Assembly (NCBI GenBank): GCA_017882605.1
Contig: JADGPE010000003.1
Span: 1-48,473, forward strand
Direction: 5' to 3'
DNA: 48,473 bases
Origin: Thermoleophilia bacterium
Lineage (GTDB): Bacteria > Actinomycetota > Thermoleophilia > Gaiellales > Gaiellaceae
A program made the position numbers and the translations under genes. The notes below the pieces were generated by a model. That model saw nothing but the letters and a program-made list of their open reading frames with translations, was not told the origin of the DNA and made no database searches. Shown in pieces: positions 23,190 to 31,153 of the stretch. The number at the start of each line of letters is the position of its first letter. Within the stretch, counting starts at the first letter, position 1.

Positions 23190-24637
23190 CCGTCCGCCCC
23201 GGCGGTCGGCCTCCAGATGCGCGCGCCCACCGCGACCAGCCCGAGCAGGCCCCAGAACGAAGGGTCTTCGAAGAGCGCGTTGTAGAAGACGCAGTGCACG
23301 AGAATCGCGACCAAGGCTAGTCCGAATGCGAGACGGGCGGCGCCGTCGAAATTCCGGTCAGGCCGGCGGAACGCAAGCACCACGGCCGTCACGACAAGCC
23401 AGAGAAAGAGGAGCAGGCCGGGGAAGCCCAGCTCCGCCGCGACGGTGACCGGCGTCGTGTGCGACGCCGCCGCCCTCGGCTCCTTGCCGGGGAGGTGCGC
23501 CAGATCCGCGTAGGCGCGCTTGAAACCGCCGACCCCCACCCCGGTCACCGGATGGTGGTACGCGACCTTCACGCCCGTTGAGACGAGCGTCGAGCGGCCG
23601 CTCGTCAGGTGGGAGAGAGACGCCTTGTGCCGGACCGCCGGAAACGCGACGAGCGCGACGCCGAGCAGGACCATGACGGCGCCGACGAGCAGCAGGCTGC
23701 GCCGGCCCCACGCGACGACGAGGGCGATCGCGATCGCGACCATCAGCGCGAGGAAACTCGACTGCGAGAACGACGGCAGAAGGCCGGCCCAGGTGATCAC
23801 GATCGTCAGCGCCGCCGCGACCGACCACAGTGGATCGCCGCGCCGGAACAGCACGACGACGAGGCTCGGGAGGATTCCAAGCACGAGGAAGCGCCCGTAG
23901 ATCGAGGGGTCGTAGAAGACCGAGTTGACCCGGTAGAACCACCCCTTGGGGGCGTACGCGTTGTCGACACGGACCTTCGGGTTCCAGAAGATGGTGCGCG
24001 TCTCGTACTGGACGATTCCGATCACTGCGAAGACGAGCGCCATCAGCGCGAGCTGCACGTACAGGGTCAGCACCCACGCCCGCGACCAGACGAGCCGCGC
24101 GAGCACGACCGCCAGTAGACCGAACGGCAGCACGAAGAAGAGCAGTTCGATCGCGCCCTGCCGCGGATCCTTCGACCAGAGCAACGACAGGCCGTCCCAC
24201 GCGACGAACGCCGCGACCGGCCAGGCGAGCGGCCCAAGCTCGCGCGAGCGATTCGAGCCGTCGCCGCAGAGCTCCCACGCGAGCGCGAGCGCCGCCACGA
24301 CGACGACCCCGTAGAGCGGCACGAGCAGGTTCGCCTGCGTCGACCCGACATGGACCGGAATGCGCGCGGGCACGCACGCGAGGGTCGCAAGCGCGAGCAG
24401 CCACGGGACGCGGAGCACCGCCCAGGTGCCGCCGGCGGCGGCAACAGCCAGGAAGACGGCGGCGGCGGCGAGCAGGCGGTGATGGCCGTGCGGCGCGAGA
24501 TACACAGTGAGCCCGGCGCAGCCCAGCGCCCACAGGGCAAGGCCCGCGACGCGCAGGTCACGACGCGGTGCGACGACGACGAGTGCCAGCCCGAGCGCAC
24601 CGACCGCTCCCACGACCTGCGCCGCGCCCGCGCTCAT
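23186..24637 (-). CDS. O-antigen ligase/Wzy-like membrane protein
   Basis: A 483-residue protein with about 12 hydrophobic helices and a large central extracellular loop. It carries the Wzy_C-type signature HHPVTGVGVGGFKRAYADLA followed by SHTTPVTVAAELGFPGLLLF, as in O-antigen ligases and polymerases. The loop contains ETRTIFWNPKVRVDN and GWFYRVNSVFYDPSIYGRFL. The ATG at 24637 overlaps the stop of the secreted Ig-like gene. It probably polymerises the surface glycan or transfers it to its final carrier outside the membrane. The flippase and sugar transferase in this window are natural partners. Confidence 0.87.
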   Translation of the reverse strand: MSAGAAQVVGAVGALGLALVVVAPRRDLRVAGLALWALGCAGLTVYLAPHGHHRLLAAAAVFLAVAAAGGTWAVLRVPWLLALATLACVPARIPVHVGSTQANLLVPLYGVVVVAALALAWELCGDGSNRSRELGPLAWPVAAFVAWDGLSLLWSKDPRQGAIELLFFVLPFGLLAVVLARLVWSRAWVLTLYVQLALMALVFAVIGIVQYETRTIFWNPKVRVDNAYAPKGWFYRVNSVFYDPSIYGRFLVLGILPSLVVVLFRRGDPLWSVAAALTIVITWAGLLPSFSQSSFLALMVAIAIALVVAWGRRSLLLVGAVMVLLGVALVAFPAVRHKASLSHLTSGRSTLVSTGVKVAYHHPVTGVGVGGFKRAYADLAHLPGKEPRAAASHTTPVTVAAELGFPGLLLFLWLVVTAVVLAFRRPDRNFDGAARLAFGLALVAILVHCVFYNALFEDPSFWGLLGLVAVGARIWRPTAGADG

Positions 24638-25560
24638 GCCACCACCACCGCGCACCGCGCCACGTGCGTGCCGGCGAAGACGTAGAGGTTGAAGACGCCG
24701 CTCGACTTCGGCGCGCGGAGATGCAGGGTGCCGCGCGGGAGCACGCCGTGCCGGCCGTTCAGCTGCCAGCGGACGGTCGGCGTGTCGGTGGAGACGCGCA
24801 GCGCGAACCGGCCTCCGGGCGGAACGATGACGCGCTTCCGCGCGAGGACGATGTAGCGCACCTGCGCGATCGCGAACGGGTAGCCCTTGACCACGTTGCC
24901 GGCCGTGTCCTGGGCCGAGATCGAGAGCACGTAGCGCCCGGGGCGGGCACGCACCCCATTCTTCAGCCGGCCGTTCCAGGACAACTCACCCGTCGGCTTG
25001 CTCGTGTGCGTGAACAGCACCTGATCGCCCCGCACGAGCAGGATCGCGTGCGCCGGCTCGTCGATCGAGTAGCGGAAGGCGAACGCGTCGTGATGCCCGT
25101 CGCCGTCGGGCGAGATGATCGGGTACTGCGGATGCTTCACCGTGATCTTCGGCGCTGCCGTGTCCAGCCTGATCTCACTCGGCAGGGTGATCGTCCGGTG
25201 TGAGCGCAGGAGCTTCACGACCGGTCTGTAGACGCCGTCGGGAACGAGCAGCCCGGCAGCCGTGACGCCGTTCCACACGAGCTCGAGCCTCGTTCGCGCC
25301 TTGACCGTGCGACTCGAGAGGAGCGTCGCCACGGAGTCGCCGTGGCGATTCTCGATCGAGACGTCGACCCGCTCGTGCGAGCGCACGCGGAAGGAGATGT
25401 GCGCGACCGGCTTGATCTTCCCTGCAGGGGAGAAGACGGAATCGACGCGCGTGCCGTAGATCGGGGAGAGCTCGAGCTTGGCCCGCTCGGTTAGCGCGAA
25501 CGCCGCAGCCGTCGCCGCGAGCAGGGCGAGGACGAACGCCGTCGACAGGACCCGGGCCAC
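24634..25560 (-). CDS. Secreted protein with FlgD-like Ig domains
   Basis: A 308-residue exported protein. A signal peptide or N-terminal anchor (VLSTAFVLALLAATAAAFAL) is followed by two FlgD-like Ig modules. The first contains LELVWNGVTAAGLLVPDGVY and the second GELSWNGRLKNGVRARPGRY; both show the W-N/D-G ... G-x-Y pattern. A further C-terminal beta-rich domain ends the protein. It overlaps the O-antigen ligase gene as ATGA and heads that operon, so it may help present or anchor the glycan. The GTG start lies 9 nt after TAGAAT. No catalytic residues are evident. Confidence 0.75.
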   Translation of the reverse strand: MARVLSTAFVLALLAATAAAFALTERAKLELSPIYGTRVDSVFSPAGKIKPVAHISFRVRSHERVDVSIENRHGDSVATLLSSRTVKARTRLELVWNGVTAAGLLVPDGVYRPVVKLLRSHRTITLPSEIRLDTAAPKITVKHPQYPIISPDGDGHHDAFAFRYSIDEPAHAILLVRGDQVLFTHTSKPTGELSWNGRLKNGVRARPGRYVLSISAQDTAGNVVKGYPFAIAQVRYIVLARKRVIVPPGGRFALRVSTDTPTVRWQLNGRHGVLPRGTLHLRAPKSSGVFNLYVFAGTHVARCAVVVA

Positions 25561-25569
25561 GCCCGGAGG

Positions 25570-25575
25570 ATTCTA
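25570..25575 (-). promoter_or_regulatory. Possible -10 box for the Ig-ligase-PIG-L-VOC operon
   Basis: TAGAAT on the minus strand, 9 nt before the GTG at 25560. It contains the TAG stop of the TauE/SafE gene, so part of the match may be coincidence. Confidence 0.35.
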
Positions 25576-26463
25576 TGCGGGGTCGTGGGCTGGGACCCGG
25601 ACCGCCCGCGCGCGGAGCCGGCGGGCCTGGAGACGGCAGCCCGACCAGACCAGGAACGCCAAGACTCCCAGCCCGAACACGACCGCGATGATCAAATCGG
25701 AGTCGGGCAGCTTGACGATCTTGATTCCCGAGAGGATCAGCACGAAGCCGAACGCGATCCGCAGAGCCCGCTCCGGCACGCGGATCGACAGGTGCGAGCC
25801 GATCAGCACTCCGGGGATCGAGCCGACGAGGAGCCACGCCATCGCGTGCAGGTCGACGTTCCCGTGCAGGAGGTGGCCCGCGCCGGCCACCCAGAGAAGG
25901 AGTGCGGCGTGGAGCATGTCGGTGCCGACGATCCGGCTCGCGGAGAGCGGAAAGAGCAGCAGCATCGCCAGGCCGAAGAACGTGCCGGAGCCGACCGATG
26001 TCAGGCCGACCACGAAGCCGAACACCGCGCCGATCAGAACGGCGAACAGGCGGTCGCGCCGGGCGAGATCGAAGCGGGCGTCGATCACGTGCCCGCGCAG
26101 GAAGGTCTTTGCCAGGAAACCGAACCCGCCGATGATCAGCGTCGCGCCGACGACCTTGGCCATCGTCGACTGGGTGCCGTCGGAGAACGAGCTCGCGATC
26201 TGCACACCGACGAGCGACAGCGGCGCGGAGCCGACCAGCATCCACAGTGCGAGCGGCACGTGCACGTTGCCGAGTTGGCGGTGGCGAACGGCGCCGAACG
26301 ACTTGAACACGGCGCCATGGAGGATGTCCGTGCCGACCGCCGTCTTCGGATCGAACCCGAAGAGCAGGATCAGCATCGGCGTCATCAACGAGCCGCCGCC
26401 CATCCCGGTCATGCCGACGAGGACGCCGATCAGCAGGCCGGCGATGCTGAATTGCCACGTCAT
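25573..26463 (-). CDS. TauE/SafE family membrane exporter
   Basis: A 296-residue membrane protein with about 8 helices in two repeated halves. The half-start motif occurs twice: LIGVLVGMTGMGGGSLMTPM with GTDILHGAVFKSFGAV, and FVVGLTSVGSGTFFGLAMLL with GTDMLHAALLLWVAG. The family exports sulfite, sulfoacetate and other organosulfonates. It is the last gene of the sulfate-reduction/ComA operon, 7 nt after the DUF4395 gene, which favours a sulfur anion as cargo. Sulfite overflow or export of a finished C3 sulfonate both fit. Confidence 0.9.
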   Translation of the reverse strand: MTWQFSIAGLLIGVLVGMTGMGGGSLMTPMLILLFGFDPKTAVGTDILHGAVFKSFGAVRHRQLGNVHVPLALWMLVGSAPLSLVGVQIASSFSDGTQSTMAKVVGATLIIGGFGFLAKTFLRGHVIDARFDLARRDRLFAVLIGAVFGFVVGLTSVGSGTFFGLAMLLLFPLSASRIVGTDMLHAALLLWVAGAGHLLHGNVDLHAMAWLLVGSIPGVLIGSHLSIRVPERALRIAFGFVLILSGIKIVKLPDSDLIIAVVFGLGVLAFLVWSGCRLQARRLRARAVRVPAHDPA

Positions 26464-26470
26464 GCTTGGG

Positions 26471-26944
26471 TCATGCGCGGGGCGGGAGCGGACAGGAGAC
26501 GAACGGCCGGCCGCGGAGCAGACAGCCGAGCTTGTACGCCTCGCAGCCCGTGCAGAAGCCGGTGACAGCTGCGAGCAACGCGAGTGCTGCGACCAGGATC
26601 CCGAGCCCGGCACCGACCGTGTCCAGACCGATGGCGTACGCAACCGACGCGGCCGCGAGAACGACGAGCCCGACGACGTTGGCTGCACGTGGCGGCCGCG
26701 AGTCCTCGAGCGGGCCTTCGCCGAAGCGAGGCTGGATCAGCTCGAAGTACGCGACGCAGGCGAGGCAGAAGCGGCGACCGAACCCGAGGCCGACCGCGAG
26801 CTGCAACGCGAGGAGCGCGAGCAGCCACCACCAGCCGGTGGCAACGGCGAGCACCGAGACGAGCCCGATGACGGCCTGATTCGCCCGGGGGGCACGCGAG
26901 TCGATCACGTGGGTGTCGCGGTAGGGATCGGCGCTCGGCGTCAT
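26471..26944 (-). CDS. DUF4395 family membrane protein with two CXXC pairs
   Basis: A 157-residue protein of the DUF4395 family. It has about four hydrophobic helices (VIGLVSVLAVATGWWW, LLALLALQLAVGLGF, VVGLVVLAAASVAYAIG, LGILVAALALLAAVTG). Two CXXC motifs stand out, FCLACVAYFELI near residue 60 and FCTGCEAYKLGC near residue 133. An ATGA overlap joins it to cysN. The cysteines suggest redox or persulfide chemistry at the membrane, or metal binding, but no function is known for the family. It sits between cysN and the exporter. Confidence 0.82.
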   Translation of the reverse strand: MTPSADPYRDTHVIDSRAPRANQAVIGLVSVLAVATGWWWLLALLALQLAVGLGFGRRFCLACVAYFELIQPRFGEGPLEDSRPPRAANVVGLVVLAAASVAYAIGLDTVGAGLGILVAALALLAAVTGFCTGCEAYKLGCLLRGRPFVSCPLPPRA

Positions 26945-28221
26945 GGCTGAGCAGCAACGACCATGCCGGCGCCGACCGTCTCGTTGCTCGACTCGTCGAT
27001 CAGGATGAACGCGCCGGTACCGCGGTTGCGCACGTACGGGTCGACGACGAGCGGATCTGCGAGCCGAAACCGAACGACACCCAGATCGTTCAGCTCCATC
27101 TTGCCCGGGCTCGGCCGGTCCTCGAGTGTGTGGATGTCGACCACGCTGACGATCTCATCGACGCGGGCGGGAACCGTGCGTGTCGTGTGCTTGACGAGCA
27201 GGCGGGCACGTTCCTCGAGGGGGCGCTCTGACATCCAGCTGACACGCGCAGTGACCTCCCGCGCGACGGTCGGGGCAGTCTCCGGGTCGGCGAGCAGGTC
27301 TCCTCGCGAGACGTCGACATCGTCCTCGAGCAGGATCGTCACCGACTCGCGCGGGATCGCCTCGTCGAGCGGCCCTTCGGCGCTGTCGATCGCGGCGACG
27401 CGGCTGCGTAGGCCGGACGGCAGCACGACGACCTCGTCGCCGGCGTGCCAGACGCCGCCCGCGACGCGACCTGCATAGCCACGGTAGTCGTGGTGGTCAT
27501 CGGCCATCGGCCGGATCACCCACTGCACCGGGAACCGCCGGTCCTGGACGTTGCGATCGCCGTCGAGCTCGATCGTCTCGAGGTGCTCCAGCAGCGTCGG
27601 CCCCGCGTACCAGGGCATCGAATCGGTCCGATCCACGACGTTGTCGCCCTTCAGAGCCGAGAGCGGGATCACCGTCGCGTCCTCGATCCCGAGCTGCGAG
27701 CCGAGCTCGGCCAACTCGCGCGCGATCTCGTCGAAGCGCTCCTCGGAGAAGTCGACCAGATCCATCTTGTTCACGGCGTAGACAACGTGTGGCAGCGCGA
27801 GCATGCCGACGATGTAGGAGTGACGGCGCGTTTGCTCGATCACGCCCTTGCGCGCGTCGACCAGCACGACCGCGACATCCGCAGTGGACGCACCCGTGAC
27901 CATGTTGCGCGTGTACTGCACGTGGCCCGGTGCGTCGGCGAGCTGAAAACGGCGTCGCGGCGTGACGAACGAGCGATAGGCGACGTCGATTGTGATCCCC
28001 TGCTCGCGCTCGGCGCGCAGGCCGTCAGTCAGGAGCGCCAGGTCGACGTAGTCGTGGCCGCGGCGGCGCGACGCGTCTTCGATGTGCTCGAGCTGATCGA
28101 CGAGTATCTGCTTGGTGTCGTAGAGCAGCCGGCCGATCAGCGTCGACTTCCCGTCGTCGACCGATCCCGCCGTGACGAGCCGAAGCAGGTCCGTGTCGAG
28201 GAACTCTCTAGAAGTAGCCAA
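26941..28221 (-). CDS. cysN: Sulfate adenylyltransferase large subunit (GTPase)
   Basis: A 426-residue elongation-factor-like GTPase that drives APS formation from ATP and sulfate together with CysD. The G motifs are clear: AGSVDDGKSTLIGRLLYD (P-loop), GITIDVAYRSF, DAPGHVQYTRNMVTGAS and NKMDLVDF. Beta-barrel domains follow, with a C-terminal GVVRFRLADPLVVDPYVRNR. No APS kinase domain is fused; a CysNC fusion would be about 200 residues longer. The TTG at 28221 overlaps the cysD stop by 14 nt and starts just before the family N-terminus. Confidence 0.95.
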   Translation of the reverse strand: MATSREFLDTDLLRLVTAGSVDDGKSTLIGRLLYDTKQILVDQLEHIEDASRRRGHDYVDLALLTDGLRAEREQGITIDVAYRSFVTPRRRFQLADAPGHVQYTRNMVTGASTADVAVVLVDARKGVIEQTRRHSYIVGMLALPHVVYAVNKMDLVDFSEERFDEIARELAELGSQLGIEDATVIPLSALKGDNVVDRTDSMPWYAGPTLLEHLETIELDGDRNVQDRRFPVQWVIRPMADDHHDYRGYAGRVAGGVWHAGDEVVVLPSGLRSRVAAIDSAEGPLDEAIPRESVTILLEDDVDVSRGDLLADPETAPTVAREVTARVSWMSERPLEERARLLVKHTTRTVPARVDEIVSVVDIHTLEDRPSPGKMELNDLGVVRFRLADPLVVDPYVRNRGTGAFILIDESSNETVGAGMVVAAQP

Positions 28222-29137
28222 CGCGCTTCCTGTCCTCCATGGCGGCCTCGGAGACGCGATCGTCGGCACGGGTCTCGCCGCGCTCGGTGACGCGCGTTGC
28301 GGCGATCTCGGTCACGACCGCGTCGATCGACGCCGCCTCGCTGACGACGCCGCCAGTGCATGACATGTCGCCGACGGTGCGAAACCGAACGGACGCCGTG
28401 AACGGCTCCTCGTCGGGGTACCGCTCGACGAACTCCGAGACTGCGTAGAGCATCCCGTCGCGGCGGAACACCTCGCGATCGTGCGCGAAGTAGATCTTCG
28501 GCAGTTCGAGGTTTTCGCGCGCGACGTACTGCCAGACGTCGAGCTCCGTCCAGTTCGAGATCGGAAACACGCGGATCTGCTCGCCCTTGCGGATGCGCGC
28601 GTTGTAGATGTCCCACAGCTCAGGCCGCTGCGCGCGCGGATTCCACTGACCGAAGTCGTCACGAAAGCTGAAGATGCGCTCCTTCGCGCGGGAGCGCTCC
28701 TCGTCGCGCCGCGCGCCACCCATTGCTGCGTCGAAGCCGTGCTCCTCGAGGGCGTCGAGCAGCGTCGTCGTCTGGAGCTGGTTCCGGGACGCGCGCGGGC
28801 CCGTCTGCTCCTGCACGCGACCCTTGTCGATCGACTCCTGCACGCTCGCGACGACGAGTCGCTCACCGAGCTCCCGCACCCGGCGGTCGCGGTACTCGAT
28901 CACCTCGGGAAAGTTGTGCCCCGTGTCGACGTGCAGCACCGGAAACGGGAACTTCGCCGGCCGGAACGCCTTCTCCGCGAGTCGCAGCATCACGATCGAG
29001 TCCTTGCCGCCTGAGAAGAGCAGCACCGGGCGCTCACGCTCGGCGGCAACCTCGCGCATGATGTGGATCGCCTCGGCCTCGAGCTCGTCGAGATGCGAGA
29101 GATTCCGCCTCGCGGAATCTCTCGCGGAGGCGATCAT
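28208..29137 (-). CDS. cysD: Sulfate adenylyltransferase small subunit
   Basis: A 309-residue PP-loop ATP pyrophosphatase that adenylates sulfate with CysN. It shows LSHLDELEAEAIHIMREV, LLFSGGKDSIVMLRLAEKAF (PP-loop SGGKDS), FPVLHVDTGHNFPEV, GGARRDEERSRAKERIFSF and FPISNWTELDVWQY. The ATG at 29137 overlaps the cysH stop as ATGA. The first 12 codons, before the family N-terminus LSHLDELE, form an extra tail. Most of that tail is encoded by a perfect 14-bp hairpin (29095-29125). The hairpin begins 11 nt after the start codon and could affect translation. Confidence 0.95.
   Translation of the reverse strand: MIASARDSARRNLSHLDELEAEAIHIMREVAAERERPVLLFSGGKDSIVMLRLAEKAFRPAKFPFPVLHVDTGHNFPEVIEYRDRRVRELGERLVVASVQESIDKGRVQEQTGPRASRNQLQTTTLLDALEEHGFDAAMGGARRDEERSRAKERIFSFRDDFGQWNPRAQRPELWDIYNARIRKGEQIRVFPISNWTELDVWQYVARENLELPKIYFAHDREVFRRDGMLYAVSEFVERYPDEEPFTASVRFRTVGDMSCTGGVVSEAASIDAVVTEIAATRVTERGETRADDRVSEAAMEDRKRVGYF
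29095..29125. repeat. Perfect 14-bp hairpin inside the start of cysD
   Basis: GCGAGAGATTCCGC, a 3-nt CTC loop, and GCGGAATCTCTCGC form an uninterrupted stem. It covers roughly codons 5-14 of cysD and supplies most of the residues that extend CysD beyond the usual N-terminus. Confidence 0.85.
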
Positions 29138-29814
29138 GTCGGACTCGATTCGTGCAGACCACATTCGGTCCGGTCCGTTCCTGCCCAGCGGCCCTCGCGC
29201 CCCGGCCCGGGGATCGTCGAGTGGGTGTCGCCGATCGATTCGTAGCCGCGGTCGTGCAGCGCGTTGTACGGCAGCTCCCGCTCGCGGATGTACGTCCAGC
29301 AGTCGTCGTCGCTCCAGTCGGCGATCGGGTTCGCCTTCCACAGCTCGTGCGCCGCGTCCCAGCCGAGCTTGGCTGCGTTCGCGCGCGTGGCCGACTGGTC
29401 GCGCCGGACGCCGGTGATCCAGCAATCGAGACCGCCGAGGGCCCGAACCAGCGGCTCGACCTTGGCGATCGCGAGGTAGAGGTCCGGCTTGCGCTCCCAG
29501 AGGTTCTCCCCGTGGGTCGCAGTGAGCTCCTCGACGCTCGGGCCCTCGAACACCTCCACCTTCGTGTCGTAGCGCTCCTCGACCGTGCGCCAGAGCTCGT
29601 ACGTCTCGGGGAAGAGGTGATGCGTGTCGATCGCGAAGACGCGCGCCTTCGGCTCGATGGCGAAGAGCATGTCCAGCAGCACCGCCTCTTCCTTCTGGAA
29701 GGAGCACGCGAGCGCGACCTTGCCGTGGAACTCACGCAGGCACAGCGCGAGGATCTCCTCCGCCCCGAGCGCCTCGATTGACGCCGCGTCAGGAAGCGTG
29801 AACGTCGTCGCCAC
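29134..29814 (-). CDS. cysH: Phosphoadenylyl-sulfate reductase (PAPS type, no Fe-S cysteines)
   Basis: A 226-residue assimilatory reductase giving sulfite from PAPS with thioredoxin. Visible are ALACSFQKEEAVLLDML, AIDTHHLFPETYELW, WITGVRRDQSATRANA, and the C-terminal TECGLHE with the catalytic cysteine. The Cys-Cys before KVEPL is replaced by Tyr-Leu (LYLAIAKVEPL), and the CxxC before the C-terminus by GDTHST. This is the PAPS-reductase pattern, not the 4Fe-4S APS-reductase one. No APS kinase (cysC) lies in the window. The GTG at 29814 has a strong ribosome site (AAGGAGGTG) and overlaps comA by 26 nt. Confidence 0.92.
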   Translation of the reverse strand: MATTFTLPDAASIEALGAEEILALCLREFHGKVALACSFQKEEAVLLDMLFAIEPKARVFAIDTHHLFPETYELWRTVEERYDTKVEVFEGPSVEELTATHGENLWERKPDLYLAIAKVEPLVRALGGLDCWITGVRRDQSATRANAAKLGWDAAHELWKANPIADWSDDDCWTYIRERELPYNALHDRGYESIGDTHSTIPGPGREGRWAGTDRTECGLHESSPT

Positions 29815-30577
29815 GAAGCACCTCCTTGAGGGTGTCGCCGCGTAGCCCGAGTCGCAGGGTCTCGAGTGGGATCACCTCGTCGGGTGGGATGTTCCCGAGG
29901 TTGACGTTCGAGCCGAAGTGCTTGATGAACCAGGCCTGGCTGGACTTCGTCGGCGCCTCGAAGATCAGATCGCTGAGCGCGATCTCGTGTGCGATCTCGT
30001 CGATCAGTCCCGTGCGCATGTCGCCGTCCTTGCGGAAGATGCCCGCGGTGCCGCCCTCACGCGCCTCGGTGATCACCTTCCACGCTCCGGCCTCTTTCTC
30101 TTCCTTGATCCACTCGACCCACTGATAGGGGGGAAAGACGACGTCGGGGTCTTTCGAGCCGACCTCGGAAAGGACGGTGAAGTCCCGGGCGAAGTCCGCG
30201 ATGTACTCGAGCTTCTGCTCTCGCGGGATGTCGATGGTGCCGTCGGAGATCTCGACGTGCGAGAACCGGTGCTCGGTCAGCCACGACTTGAACTCGTCCA
30301 TGCGGCCGCGCACATACACCACCTCGAAGAGTGTCCCGCCGCAGACGACCGGAGTGTCGAACGACCGGAACAACGCGATCTTCTTCTCCAGGTTGTTCGT
30401 CACGTAGCTCGTGCCCCAGCCGAACTTGACGATGTCGACGAACTCGCCGCCGACATCGAACATCCCCTCGATCTCGCGCAGGTTCATGCCCTTGTCGATC
30501 ACGTGCGTGAGACCCTCGGTACGCGGCTTGCCGGGACGCTGCGGCAGGTCGAGGAAGCGGTCGTTAAAGCCGGGCAT
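29789..30577 (-). CDS. comA: Phosphosulfolactate synthase (ComA family)
   Basis: A 262-residue TIM-barrel enzyme of the ComA family, known to add sulfite to phosphoenolpyruvate giving (2R)-phospho-3-sulfolactate. Seen here: THVIDKGMNLREIEGMFD, then VDIVKFGWGTSYVTN, CGGTLFEVVYVRGR and SHVEISDGTIDIP, which match the family barrel strands. LSEVGSKDPDVVFPPYQW and IFEAPTKSSQAWFIKHFG follow. The ATG at 30577 has a strong ribosome site (GGAGGAG). It lies between a class I fumarase-like pair and cysH. The sulfite made by CysH would be its direct substrate, but no ComB phosphatase or ComC dehydrogenase is next to it. Confidence 0.88.
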   Translation of the reverse strand: MPGFNDRFLDLPQRPGKPRTEGLTHVIDKGMNLREIEGMFDVGGEFVDIVKFGWGTSYVTNNLEKKIALFRSFDTPVVCGGTLFEVVYVRGRMDEFKSWLTEHRFSHVEISDGTIDIPREQKLEYIADFARDFTVLSEVGSKDPDVVFPPYQWVEWIKEEKEAGAWKVITEAREGGTAGIFRKDGDMRTGLIDEIAHEIALSDLIFEAPTKSSQAWFIKHFGSNVNLGNIPPDEVIPLETLRLGLRGDTLKEVLRGDDVHAS

Positions 30578-31151
30578 AGAGCTCCTCCAGTTTCGCCTTG
30601 GCCCTGGTCTGCACATCGCGGTAGAGCGAGTTGCCATGCGCGTCGATGCCGACCGTGAGCGGGCCGAAGTCCTTGACGCGGAACTTCCAGAGGCACTCGG
30701 GCATCAGCTCCTCCCAGGCCACTTCCTCGATCTCCTCGATCTGCGTGGTCTCGAGCGCTGCAGCACCGCCGACGATCGCGAAATACACCATGCCGAGCCG
30801 GTGCATGGGCTCAATCGCTTCATCGGGAAAGCCGCCCTTGCCACAGATCGCCCGGACGCCGTACTGGCTGCCCAAAGGTTCGGTGAACCGAACCATGCGG
30901 GCGCTGGTCGTGGTGCCGATGCAGACCTTCTCGTACTTGTGCTCGGCGACCTTGCGCACGCCGGGCGCGGTATGGAGCAGGAACGCGCCCTTCAAGTCCA
31001 TCGGCGGCTCGACACCCTGGTCGAAGATCCGGATCTGCGTGCGGTCACGGATGCCGATGATGTGCCCCTGCACCGTGACCTCGTCTCCGGCCTGCAACTT
31101 GAGGATCTCCTGCGGATCGGTGATCGGGAACGTGACGACGTGATTGGCCAT
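30564..31151 (-). CDS. Class I fumarase/tartrate dehydratase-type beta subunit
   Basis: A 195-residue protein matching the C-terminal (beta) domain of class I fumarases and TtdB. It has VTVQGHIIGIRDRTQIRIFD near the start, IGTTTSARMVRFT (the GTTTSxRM substrate loop), GKGGFPDEAIEPMHRLGMVY and FKVKDFGPLTVGIDAHGNS-like residues (WKFRVKDFGPLTVGIDAHG). It pairs with the alpha subunit encoded just upstream, 2 nt away. It ends inside comA. The family adds or removes water at dicarboxylates such as fumarate/malate and tartrate. Next to ComA, sulfolactate/sulfoacrylate is a candidate substrate pair. Confidence 0.9.
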   Translation of the reverse strand: MANHVVTFPITDPQEILKLQAGDEVTVQGHIIGIRDRTQIRIFDQGVEPPMDLKGAFLLHTAPGVRKVAEHKYEKVCIGTTTSARMVRFTEPLGSQYGVRAICGKGGFPDEAIEPMHRLGMVYFAIVGGAAALETTQIEEIEEVAWEELMPECLWKFRVKDFGPLTVGIDAHGNSLYRDVQTRAKAKLEELYARL

Positions 31152-31153
31152 TG

